From JAXLYE01 sp046351595 (GTDB lineage: Bacteria; Myxococcota_A; Polyangia; Palsa-1104; JAEUJZ01): 64,000 nt of DNA. Shown piece by piece: positions 37,998-58,240 of the stretch (its first letter is position 1; each line of letters begins with the position of its first letter). The position numbers and the translations under genes were made by a program. Under the pieces are notes generated by a model. It did not search any database. It was not told the origin of the DNA and saw nothing but the letters and a program-made list of their open reading frames with translations. The stretch covers positions 1,302,001-1,366,000 of the forward strand of contig JAXLYE010000002.1 of assembly GCA_046351595.1 (NCBI GenBank), read 5' to 3'.

Positions 37998-39886
37998 CTA
38001 GCCCCGCAGCGCCGCGGCCAGGGCATCGAGCCGCGCCAGGAGCTCGGCGTGCTCGGCTGCGAACCCCGCGCCGCGCGCGCGCACGGCCAGCGCCAGGGCC
38101 AGCGGCAGGTTGAGCGCGGCGTCCTTGCGCAGGCGCGCGCGGTAGTCCGCCGCGTAGTCCGCCGGCACGCGCAGGAACCAGTTCTGCTCGTCGACGGTGC
38201 CGGGGCGGTTGTAGATCTGCTTGAGGCCGAGCAGGTCGGCGAAGAAGACCATGACGTTCTCGGCGCGGCTGGCCAGCAGATCCGCGAGCTTGGCCTGGAC
38301 CAGGAGGTTCGGATCCGCGGCCAGGCGCGCGCCGAGCTCGGCGCGTGCGCCCGCATCCGGCGACAGGCGCTCGGCCAGGTACGCGGCCTGCGCGCCCGCG
38401 GCCGCCCCGGCCCGCGCCCAGCCCTCGGCCAAAAGCCAGATCGGCGGCGTGTCGTGGTTCCCCATCATGATCCAGTCCGCGGGCTCGGCGTTCTCGCTGC
38501 GGTACACGTCCTCGCGGCGGTAGAGATCGGCCTTCTGCGTCACACGGAAGCGGCCCATGCGGTGGCGCTCCATCACCCGGCGCAGCGGGTAGGGCAGGGT
38601 GCTCAGCACCTCGCACAGCACCTCGCGCCCGGCCGCGGCCTCGACGATGGTGTCGATGAGCAGGGTGTAGCGCGCGACCTGGCCGTCGTCGAGCTCGCGC
38701 ACCCAGCCGTCGTCGTAGCGCGCCACGTCGCGGCGCAGCTGCTCGGGCCGCGCGATGGCGTAGCGGCCGAGCGCGGGGTGATCCGGCAGGTCCGGCGAGT
38801 CGAACAGCCGCGCGCCGCCCTGCACCGCGCGCAGCGGGTCCGGATCCGCTGCGCGGTAGACCCACGGGCACACCAGGCCGTGCGGGTGATCGATGCGCAC
38901 GCCGTCGAACTCGCCGAGCAGCTTGCCGACCCGCGCCGCGATCAGGCGCAGCGCCGGGCCGGGCGCCTGCGGCGTGCCGTACTGCTGCGGGTCGAGCACC
39001 GGGTAGCTCCACGGCTGCCCGTCGGGGTTGGTGCGGCTCGGCGGCGCGCCCATCAGGTAGTCGGTGAGGAACAGCGCGCCGTAGGCCCAGCGATCCTGCA
39101 CGGACAGGCCGATCTGCAGGTCGCCGTATACGATGAGGCCGAGCCTGCGCGCGAGCGCCTGCAGGCCGCGGTGCTGCTCGTGCGCGAGGTACTGGCAGAA
39201 GGTGTAGAAGCCGATCTCGTCGGCGTGGCGCTTCGCCAGCGCCTCGCGGCGCAGCATCGCCGGCACGTCGAACCCGGGCGCCGGAAAGAACAGGCGGCGA
39301 TCGAGCGGCGCCGCGGGGCCCTGCCAGTGATCGGGGTGGCGGTCGCCGTACTCGCGCAAGAGCGCCGCGAACAGCGCGTCGCGCTCGAGCCACGGCCGCG
39401 CCGCCGCGGCGAACGCCTCGATCCTCGGGCGCAGCGACGGCTGCGACGGGAGCGCGGCGTACGCCCGGCGCAGCGCCTGCTCCTGCGCGTCGAACAGGTA
39501 GCGGTAGCCGGCGAGGCCGCTCGCGCCCGGTGGCCGGTTTGCGATCACGGACTCGAGCGCCGCGCGCTCGAGCAGCGGCTCGGCGCCGTCCACGAGCGCC
39601 GGCAGCGCGATCGACAGCAGGCTCTTTGAGAAGATCGTGCCGTCGTAGGGCGAGGGGTTCATGCGGCTGGTCTGCCCCTGCGGCCCGAGCAGGACGCCGT
39701 TGAAGCCGAGCGCCCGGGCGAAGCCGAGAAAGTCCGCGGCGCCGCGGCCGTACGGGCTGCCGCGGCCCGTGTCCTCGCCCGGCGCGCTCGGGAAGCTGGC
39801 GTCGTGGATGGCGAGCACCAGGCGGCGCTTGCCCAGCGCCGCGAGCGCGTCCGCGACCAGGCGGTCCTGCTCCGCGACGAGCTCGC

Positions 39887-39890
<4 letters not shown>
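37998..39890 (-). CDS. malQ: 4-alpha-glucanotransferase (GH77)
   Basis: A 630-residue cytosolic amylomaltase that transfers alpha-1,4-glucan segments between maltodextrins, helping glycogen and maltose turnover. GH77 marks are SPYDGTIFSKSLLSIALPAL (substrate loop), FDGVRIDHPHG with the nucleophile Asp (about residue 330), the acid/base Glu in LCEVLSTLPYPLRRVM and the stabilising Asp in NHDTPPIWLL. Length fits short bacterial MalQ. The ATG at 39890 overlaps the treS-mak stop codon (ATGA), so both are in one operon. An alternative reading as an isoamylase is excluded by the GH77 motifs. Confidence 0.88.
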
Positions 39891-43270
<3,380 letters not shown>

Positions 43271-43445
43271 CGAGCCTCCCTGTTGTCCGCGTACTTCACC
43301 TTCATGCGATGACCGTCCGAAGAACAGTATGAAATGCGACCCGTCTGCAACCAGCCGTTTTGCAGCCCAGGGGAACGCCCGATGGGTACTCCCCGATGGC
43401 TGGTTTCGGCGCCCGCTCCCTCGGGGAATCACAGAGGGAATCCGA

Positions 43446-43474
43446 TTGAGCGGGTCGTAGGTTGGCGCTAGCTT
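43446..43474 (+). promoter_or_regulatory. Promoter of glgX-treY with start site at the ATG
   Basis: TTGAGC (43446-43451) and TAGCTT (43469-43474) are 17 bp apart. A start about 7 nt after the -10 box falls within about 6 nt of the ATG at 43487, and no ribosome-binding site precedes that ATG. This fits a leaderless or near-leaderless mRNA. Confidence 0.5.
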
Positions 43475-43486
43475 CTCTGCTACTTC

Positions 43487-48498
<5,012 letters not shown>

Positions 48499-48502
<4 letters not shown>

Positions 48503-50286
48503 GCGCGCGAGCCCGCCTGCCGGTCCTCGGCGCGCAGCTCGAGGACGGCGCCACTCGCTTCGGCCTGTTCTCGACGACGGCACGCAGCTGCGCGGTGCAG
48601 CTCTACGGGACCGCGGGCGAGCGCCTGGCCGCGCACGCGATGACACCGGTCGCGGACGGTCCCTTCGACGGCTACTTCGAGTGCCTGCTGCCCGGCGTCG
48701 GCCGCGGCGCGCGCTACCGGTTCGTGCTGGACGAGCGCGAGCTGCCCGATCCCTACGCGCGCTTCCTGCCGGAGGGCGTGCACGGGCCCGCGGAGGTCGT
48801 CCCGCTTGTGCACCGCTTCGTGCACCCGAACGTGGCGCGGCCGCTGCGCGAGCACGTGCTGTACGAGCTGCACGTCGGCACCTTCACTGCCGCCGGCACG
48901 TACGCCGCGGCGATGGCGAAGCTGCCGTTGCTGGTCGAGCTCGGGGTGAGCGCCGTCGAGCTTTTGCCGCTGGCCGCGTTCGCGGGGCGGCGCGGCTGGG
49001 GCTACGACGGCGTGGCGCTGTTCGCGCCGTTCGCTCCCTACGGCACGCCGGACGAGCTGTGCGCCTTCATCGACTGCGCGCACGGGCTCGGCCTGGCCGT
49101 GATCCTCGACGTCGTCTACAACCACTTCGGCCCGGCCGGCAACTACCTGTCGGCCTACAGCCCGCAGTACTTCACTTCGGCGATCAAGAGCGCCTGGGGC
49201 GACGCGCCCGACTTCGCGCACCCGGCGATGCGCCGGCTGGTCCTCGACAACGCGCTGTACTGGCTGCGCGACTTCCGCTTCGACGGGCTGCGCCTGGACG
49301 CGACGCACACGATCGTCGATCCGTCCTCGACGCACGTGCTGCGCGAGCTCGCCGAGCAGGCCGCGCTGCTGCGCCCGCACCGCCTGCTCATCGCCGAGGA
49401 CGAGCGCAACGAGCCGGCGCTGGTCACCGAGCTGGGCCTGGACGCGATCTGGGCCGACGACTTCCACCACGCGGTGCACACCACGCTCACCGCCGAGCAG
49501 GACGGCTACTATTGCGCGTACCCGCCCGGCGCACAGCGCATCGCCGACGCGATCACCTCCGGCTGGAGCTACCGCGGCGAGATCTTCCCGCTGACGAAGC
49601 GGCCGCGCGGCAAGCCGGCCGAGGCGCTGCCGGCCGAGGCGTTCGTCTACTGCCTGCAGAACCACGACCAGATCGGCAACCGCGCCCTCGGCGAGCGCCT
49701 GAACCAGCTCGTCCCGCCCGAGGCGTACGCGCTGGCCTCGGCGCTGCTGTTGCTGCTGCCGATGACGCCGCTCTTGTTCATGGGGCAGGAGTGGGCCGCG
49801 TCCTCGCCCTTCCGGTACTTCACCGATCACGACAACGAGCTCGGGCGCGCGGTCTCGATCGGCCGGCGCGAGGAGTTCAAGCACTTCGCCGCGTTCGCGG
49901 ATCCGGCGCTGCGCGAGCGCATCCCCGACCCGCAGGCCGACGAGACGTTCCGCGGCTCGGCGCTGCGCTGGGACGAGCGCGAGCTTTCGCCGCACCGCCA
50001 CGTGCTCGCGCTCTACACCGCGCTGATCCGGCTGCGGCGCGAGGATCCGGTGCTGCGCACGTGCACGCGCGGCGGGCTGGTGGCGCAGGCGCACGGCGAG
50101 CTTTTGGTGGTGCGGCTGCGATGCGCGAGCGGCGAGCGCACCCTGCTCGCCAACTTCAGCGCGCAGCCGCTGCGATCGCTGCCCGCGGAGCTTGTCGATG
50201 GCCAGCGGGTGCTGTTCCGCACCGGGCCGGCCGGCGAAGATCTGCGCGCGGGCCTCGCCGGCTACGAGGCCGCGCTGTGCGGCTGA
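48499..50286 (+). CDS. treZ: Maltooligosyl trehalose trehalohydrolase
   Basis: A 595-residue GH13 enzyme that releases trehalose from maltooligosyl trehalose. Visible are an N-terminal CBM48-like strand region (FGLFSTTARSCAVQLYG), then LYELHVGTFT, GYDGVALFAPFAPYG, VVYNHFGPAGNYL, nucleophile FDGLRLDATH (about 261), acid/base IAEDERNEP (about 298) and LQNHDQIGNR (about 386). TreZ rather than GlgB is supported by YFTDHDNELG and the pairing with TreY. The ATG overlaps the glgX-treY stop codon, giving a dedicated glycogen-to-trehalose operon of only two genes. Confidence 0.93.
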
Positions 50287-50313
50287 GCCGCGAGCTCGGG
50301 CCGGGCGGCGCGG

Positions 50314-50315
<2 letters not shown>
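50286..50315. terminator. Hairpin spanning the stop codons of treZ and mrp
   Basis: AGCCGCG (50286-50292) pairs with CGCGGCT (50309-50315) around a 16-nt loop. Both stop codons of the convergent genes touch the arms. Likely a bidirectional terminator; no T-tract. Confidence 0.45.
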
Positions 50316-51399
<1,084 letters not shown>

Positions 51400-51441
51400 C
51401 CTGCTCTCCTCGCTGCGTCGCGGCTCGGCCGCGGCCGCGCG

Positions 51442-52074
<633 letters not shown>

Positions 52075-52095
52075 TGCCAGAACAGATGTCGTAAG

Positions 52096-52118
52096 GCCCC
52101 GCTCGTACGTCGCGGGGC
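52096..52118. other. Stem-loop in the ribA leader region
   Basis: GCCCCGC (52096-52102) pairs with GCGGGGC (52112-52118) around a 9-nt loop containing CGTACG. It lies 22 bp upstream of the ribA ATG. On the plus strand a T-rich TTCGTTTCTT follows it, so it could instead act as a plus-strand terminator. Role unknown. Confidence 0.4.
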
Positions 52119-52201
52119 TTCGTTTCTTAGCACAGCCCGGCGGCGACCGTGCCGGAAACGCGCGACCGGCCCGCTGCCTGCCTCGCCGCCCCGCGAATCC
52201 G

Positions 52202-52249
52202 CCGCAGTGACCCCTCGCCGCGGCAACCCCTGGCCGCGGTAACCGTCGA
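52202..52249 (+). repeat. Three degenerate 16-bp tandem repeats upstream of def
   Basis: Units at 52202, 52218 and 52234 share the pattern CCGCRGYRACC (CCGCAGTGACC, CCGCGGCAACC, CCGCGGTAACC). The third contains GGTAACC, the same core found in other gaps of this window. The array lies 28-75 bp upstream of the def -35 box. Confidence 0.65.
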
Positions 52250-52276
52250 GCGCTGCTGGATCAATCGCCGGCGGGG

Positions 52277-52305
52277 TTGCGGGGTCGACGGCAGGACGTT
52301 ACCTT
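52277..52305 (+). promoter_or_regulatory. Promoter of def with start site next to the ATG
   Basis: TTGCGG (52277-52282), a 17-bp spacer and TACCTT (52300-52305) form a sigma-70-like promoter. The predicted start is about 5 nt before the ATG at 52317, which has no ribosome-binding site. Confidence 0.5.
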
Positions 52306-52316
52306 GCCGGGTAGCC

Positions 52317-52862
52317 ATGGCACTCCGCAAGATCGTCCGCTTCCCCAATCCCTTTTTGCGCCAGCCCACGCGCGAGGTGCAGGGCATCGACAAGGCCGTA
52401 CGCACGCTGATCGACGACATGATGGAGACGATGTGCGACGTCAACGGCGCCGGCCTCGCGGCCATCCAGGTCGGCGCCTCCGAGCGCATCTTCATCATCG
52501 AGGCCACCGCCGCCGGCGGCGAGCCGACCGACCAGCCCAAGGTCTTCATCAACCCCAAGCTCGAGCTCTTCTCGTCGGAGACCGACGTCAAGGACGAGGG
52601 CTGCCTGTCCTTCCCGAGCATCTTCATCCCGGTCAAGCGCTCGCTCAAGGTCCGGGTCAGCGCGCTCGACATCGACGGCAACCCGTTCACGCTCGACACC
52701 GAGGACTTCTACGCGCGCGCCATCCAGCACGAGCACGATCACCTGATCAACAAGCTGCTCTTCGACTATGCCGGGCCGCTCAAGAAGCAGATGATCAAGC
52801 GCAAGCTGGACAAGATGACCGACGAGGAAGCCTACGAGCTTTTGGCGCGCCACGGCGACTAG
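52317..52862 (+). CDS. def: Peptide deformylase
   Basis: A 181-residue cytosolic metallo-enzyme that removes the formyl group from new proteins. All three motifs are present: GAGLAAIQVG (about residue 44), EGCLSFP (about 94, metal-binding Cys) and QHEHDHL (about 137, metal-binding His pair and catalytic Glu). The ATG at 52317 starts right at the usual N-terminus (ALRKIVRFP). No Shine-Dalgarno sequence is present; a promoter placed almost at the start codon suggests a leaderless mRNA. Confidence 0.95.
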   Translation: MALRKIVRFPNPFLRQPTREVQGIDKAVRTLIDDMMETMCDVNGAGLAAIQVGASERIFIIEATAAGGEPTDQPKVFINPKLELFSSETDVKDEGCLSFPSIFIPVKRSLKVRVSALDIDGNPFTLDTEDFYARAIQHEHDHLINKLLFDYAGPLKKQMIKRKLDKMTDEEAYELLARHGD

Positions 52863-52892
52863 GCGCCGGGCGTCCGACGGAAGCGGCGGCGC
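52863..52892. terminator. Hairpin filling the gap between convergent def and ygiQ
   Basis: GCGCCG (52863-52868) pairs with CGGCGC (52887-52892) around an 18-nt loop. The arms start and end exactly at the two stop codons. Likely shared terminator; no T-tract. Confidence 0.4.
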
Positions 52893-54881
<1,989 letters not shown>

Positions 54882-55137
54882 GCTGGGTTCCGCGGTCGCC
54901 CGACGGTGCCGGCTCGGTTCGCGGAGCCGGTCGGGTCGACGCTGCCGATAAGGTGCCTTCGGGTTGCTGAATAAATACCGCGCACTTTCCGGGGCCGGCG
55001 AAAAAACACCGCGAAAAACGGCCGTGGCGGCCTGCCTGCCAGGTGTGCTGCCGTCGAACCGGACTCAGCTTCTCGACGCGACAGGTGCGCGCGAGCCTTG
55101 CACAACGCGGTTGAAGGCGCGAGGCGACCTTGCTCAA

Positions 55138-56949
55138 ATGAGCAGTAGTCCGCCCCACCCACAGATCATGCCGCTCACCCTCCTCCTCGTTGCCGATGAC
55201 CCGAAGCTCGCCGGTCCGCTGACGGGCGCGCTCACCGCCCAGGGCTACACCGTGGTGCGCGCCGCGTCGGCCGAGGCCGCGGTGCACGAGCTGCGCGCGG
55301 CCTGCTTCTCGCTGATCGTGGTCGACGCGCAGCTGAGCGGCGCCAGCGAAGCGCAGCATCGAAGCGGTGAAGCGCAGCATCGAAGCGGTGAAGCGCAGCA
55401 TCGAAGCGGTGAAGCGCAGCACCGCAGCGGTGAAGCGCAGCACCGCAGCGTCGAGGCGCGGGTGGGGATGGACACACCCCGGCGCGGGGCCGACGTCCGG
55501 CTGCGCGCGGCCGAGGTGCAGCTCCGTGGGGTCGATGCGCAGCTGCGCGGGCAGCCGGGGCTGGGGCTTTTGCAGCTGGTGCGGCCGCTGTGCCCCGCGA
55601 CCGCGTGCGTGCTGCTGCTCTCGACGGCGCGACCGCCGGCGGCGGCGCGGGCGCTGCGTGACAGCGGCATCGAGTGCATCGCCTGCACCGGGCGCGGCGC
55701 GCAGCGCCAGGAGCTGCTCGCGCTGTGCCAGCAGCTGGCCGCGGACCTGCCGCTGTACCTGCCGAGCCGGCTCCTCCTATCGCCGCGGCCGCCGGTGCGC
55801 TTCGGCGGGCTTGTGGCCTGCAGCGATCGCATGCTGGGCACGATGGAGCAGGCGCGGCGCGCGGCGGCGCTCGACTGCGGCGTCTTCCTCGTCGGGGAGA
55901 AGGGCAGCGGCAAGCGGCTGCTCGGGCAGGCGCTGCACGGCCGCTCGCGGCGGGCCGGTGCGCCCTTTGTGACCTTATCGACCGAACAGTCCGCGCTGCT
56001 GCTGCTCGGCGAGGGCCGGTCCGAGCGCGGCGCGGGCCTGGAGCGTGCGGCCCTGCTTTCGCGGGTGCGCGGCGGCACCGCCTATGTGCGCACGGTCGAG
56101 GCGATCGGCGCGGCGGCGCAGGCCCGCCTGCTCGCCTGCCTCGAGGGCGAGCCGCTGCGCGGCGACGACGGCGCCCCCGTGGATCTGCGGCTGCTCGTCG
56201 GCACCACGGTCGAGCCCGAGGAGCTTTTCATGAGCGGGCTCCTGCGGCCCGAGCTCTACGACCACCTGGCCGGCTGCATGCTGCATGTGCCGCCGCTGCG
56301 CGAGCGGGAGCGCGACATCCTGCTGCTCGCGGCCGAGCAGCTGCGCGAGCTCGACGAGGCGGCTGGTGGCTCCGCGGACGGCGAGCGCGACGACCACGGC
56401 GACGAGCCGCGCCTATCGGTGGCGGCGCAGCGGCTGCTCGCGCTGTACGCCTGGCCAGGCAACGTGCGCGAGCTGCGGGCCGCGGTGCTGCACGCCTCGC
56501 AGCAGGCGGGCCGCGGCGACATCCTGCCGGTGCACCTGCCGGGCCGTCTGCGCGAGCAGCTCCTGCAGGCGCGCTTCTTCTACATCCCGGTCAGCAGCAC
56601 GCTGGCCTCGGCCGAGCGCGCCGTGGTCCTGGGGCAGCTCGCGCTCAACGACGGCAACCGCGCCACGACCGCCGAGGTGCTGGGCATCAGCCGGCGCTCG
56701 CTCTACAGCAAGCTGGCCGAGTACCAGCGCCAGGCCAGCGACAGCGCCGCCGAGGATCGGCCGTCGTGGTCGAGCTACGGCGAGGCGCCGCCCGTCCACC
56801 CGGCGCTGCTGGCGCTGCACACCGGCGACCCGCGGCTCGACCGCTACCTGGCGCCGGCGGAGACGCTGCTCGACGAGCTGCTCGGCGACGAGGGATCCGA
56901 CGAGGGCCCGCCGCGGCGCTCGTCGGCCCGCTCCGCCTCGGCGGCCTGA
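55138..56949 (+). CDS. Degenerate sigma-54-activator-like regulator with receiver split by a repeat
   Basis: A 603-residue regulator laid out like NtrC. The receiver (about 12-165) starts LLLVADDPKLAGPL and reaches IVVDAQLSG, then is interrupted by five EAQHRSG repeats (residues 71-105). The central AAA domain (about 225-480) has a Walker A-like GEKGSGKR (about 253), but the GAFTGA sigma-54 loop is replaced by RSERGAGLERA and the Walker B region reads GGTAYVRTVEA instead of GGTLFLDE. WPGNVREL is kept. The C-terminal Fis-type helix-turn-helix (NRATTAEVLGISRRSLY, about 507) is intact. It should bind DNA but probably cannot hydrolyse ATP to open sigma-54 promoters. The ATG at 55138 is the most plausible start; one at 55168 is possible. 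Confidence 0.78.
   Translation: MSSSPPHPQIMPLTLLLVADDPKLAGPLTGALTAQGYTVVRAASAEAAVHELRAACFSLIVVDAQLSGASEAQHRSGEAQHRSGEAQHRSGEAQHRSGEAQHRSVEARVGMDTPRRGADVRLRAAEVQLRGVDAQLRGQPGLGLLQLVRPLCPATACVLLLSTARPPAAARALRDSGIECIACTGRGAQRQELLALCQQLAADLPLYLPSRLLLSPRPPVRFGGLVACSDRMLGTMEQARRAAALDCGVFLVGEKGSGKRLLGQALHGRSRRAGAPFVTLSTEQSALLLLGEGRSERGAGLERAALLSRVRGGTAYVRTVEAIGAAAQARLLACLEGEPLRGDDGAPVDLRLLVGTTVEPEELFMSGLLRPELYDHLAGCMLHVPPLRERERDILLLAAEQLRELDEAAGGSADGERDDHGDEPRLSVAAQRLLALYAWPGNVRELRAAVLHASQQAGRGDILPVHLPGRLREQLLQARFFYIPVSSTLASAERAVVLGQLALNDGNRATTAEVLGISRRSLYSKLAEYQRQASDSAAEDRPSWSSYGEAPPVHPALLALHTGDPRLDRYLAPAETLLDELLGDEGSDEGPPRRSSARSASAA
55348..55452 (+). repeat. 21-bp in-frame tandem repeat inside the receiver domain
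   Basis: Five 21-bp units encode EAQHRSG (last EAQHRSV). The first three are identical in DNA and the last two carry CACCGC for CATCGA, a nested sequence of duplications. Confidence 0.9.
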
Positions 56950-57120
56950 GCGCCCGCGACCGCAGCCGCCGCGGCCCCCGACCGTGTGCGATCGGCAGCA
57001 CGCGCCATGTGCACCGCGGCCCGCGCTTCCGGCTCGGCGCCGCGCAGGCGAAAGCAGCCCGGGGCGGACGGCGCTGCAGCGCGCCGCGCGAGACAACCAC
57101 AGCACCGAGCGCTGCGCACC

Positions 57121-57164
57121 CTGTAGACCGTTCGGTCCACAGCAGATGCGCAGAGAGTCTACAG
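57121..57164. terminator. Inverted repeat between convergent regulator and phosphatase genes
   Basis: CTGTAGAC (57121-57128) and GTCTACAG (57157-57164) are perfect 8-bp arms with a 28-nt loop. Within the loop region GACCG-TT-CGGTC (57126-57137) forms an alternative hairpin. It may act as terminator or operator in this 240-bp gap, which otherwise holds nothing recognisable. Confidence 0.35.
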
Positions 57165-57189
57165 AGAGAGAAAGGTCGGAGAGGCGGGG

Positions 57190-57957
57190 CTAGTTGGCGT
57201 AGCAGCGCAGCAGGATGACGGTGATGTTGTCGACGCCGCCGTTCTTGTTGGCCTGGTCGACGAGATCGGTCACCGCCTTCTCGAGATCCTCACCCGCGTT
57301 GTTGGTGATCTCGAGGATGCGCTGATCATCGATCATGCCGGTGAGGCCGTCGCAGCACAGCATGATGATGTCTTTGTCCTGGAGGGCATCGTGGCGGATG
57401 TCGACCTGGACGGTTTCTCGCATGCCGAGCGCGCGGGTGATGACGTTCTTGTGCGGGAAGTTGCGCTGCTCTTCCTCGGTCATGTCGGGCTTGGCTTCCT
57501 TGTAGTCCTCAAGGAGGCTGTGATCCCGAGTCATCTGCTTGATCTCGTTGCCGCGCATGCGATACGCACGCGAGTCACCGACGTGACCGAAGTAGATCTT
57601 CTCGCCGTTGACCAGGCAGGTCACGATCGTCGTACCCATCCCCTTGCACATGGGATCTTTGGTCGCCGATTCGTGGACCTTCCAGTTCGACAGCTTGATG
57701 CCGCAGACCAGCCGGTTCTCGACGTACGAGAGCTGGCGGTCCATCTTGTACGGCCACGTCGCGTCCTCATCGCGTGTGCGGACGAAAAACTCTTTCAGCG
57801 TCTCCGCCGCGAGCTTGGACGCGACCTCGCCCTTGGCGTGGCCACCCATCCCGTCCGCAACGATGAAGAGCCGCTCCTCCTCCATTGGGAGAAAGTAGTC
57901 CTCGTTCTGTTGCCGTTTCATCCCCGGGTCGGTCTTGGCAGCGTAGCGGATCTTCAT
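57190..57957 (-). CDS. PP2C-family protein phosphatase (Stp/PrpC type)
   Basis: A 255-residue cytosolic Mg/Mn-dependent Ser/Thr phosphatase. Metal-binding and core motifs are NEDYF, VADGMGGHAKGE, GHVGDSRAY, CCDGLTGM and GGVDNITV, in normal order. The start KIRYAAKTDPGMKRQQNED is typical. It probably reverses the action of Hanks-type kinases. Its DNA is less GC-rich than its surroundings (about 55% in 57481-57540), with more Lys, Asn and Asp codons. No ribosome-binding site is obvious at the ATG; a good promoter lies 42-69 bp upstream. Confidence 0.93.
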   Translation of the reverse strand: MKIRYAAKTDPGMKRQQNEDYFLPMEEERLFIVADGMGGHAKGEVASKLAAETLKEFFVRTRDEDATWPYKMDRQLSYVENRLVCGIKLSNWKVHESATKDPMCKGMGTTIVTCLVNGEKIYFGHVGDSRAYRMRGNEIKQMTRDHSLLEDYKEAKPDMTEEEQRNFPHKNVITRALGMRETVQVDIRHDALQDKDIIMLCCDGLTGMIDDQRILEITNNAGEDLEKAVTDLVDQANKNGGVDNITVILLRCYAN

Positions 57958-57998
57958 GGGTAATGCGCTCAGAGTCCTTTATGACCGCGCAGAGTAGG

Positions 57999-58026
57999 AC
58001 TCTATCAGTCCCGGGGTTAAAGTCAA
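57999..58026 (-). promoter_or_regulatory. Promoter of the PP2C phosphatase
   Basis: On the minus strand TTGACT (58026-58021) and TAGAGT (58004-57999) are separated by 16 bp, matching sigma-70 boxes at 5 and 4 of 6 positions. It lies in an AT-richer stretch and predicts a leader of about 35 nt. Confidence 0.5.
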
Positions 58027-58201
58027 CGGGGCCTTTTGTCCCCATCGGTAGCAGCGACACCGTCGACAAAATCAGCGACAGCGCACCGAAAAATGGGTGC
58101 CGGCGGGCGCGGCGCGCGGCGGCAGGTGGTGGCCGGCAAGGGCCAGAAACAGGCTCGGCCGCCCGCCGCGAGCTCTGCGAGCGATTGGGTATGAGCCCGG
58201 C

Positions 58202-58231
58202 TTGCTTCGGCGGCGCGGGCAGCCGTAGCAT
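58202..58231 (+). promoter_or_regulatory. Promoter of cinA with start site at the ATG
   Basis: TTGCTT (58202-58207), 18 bp, TAGCAT (58226-58231). The predicted start is within 3 nt of the ATG at 58241, which lacks a ribosome-binding site. Confidence 0.45.
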
Positions 58232-58240
58232 CGCGCGACC

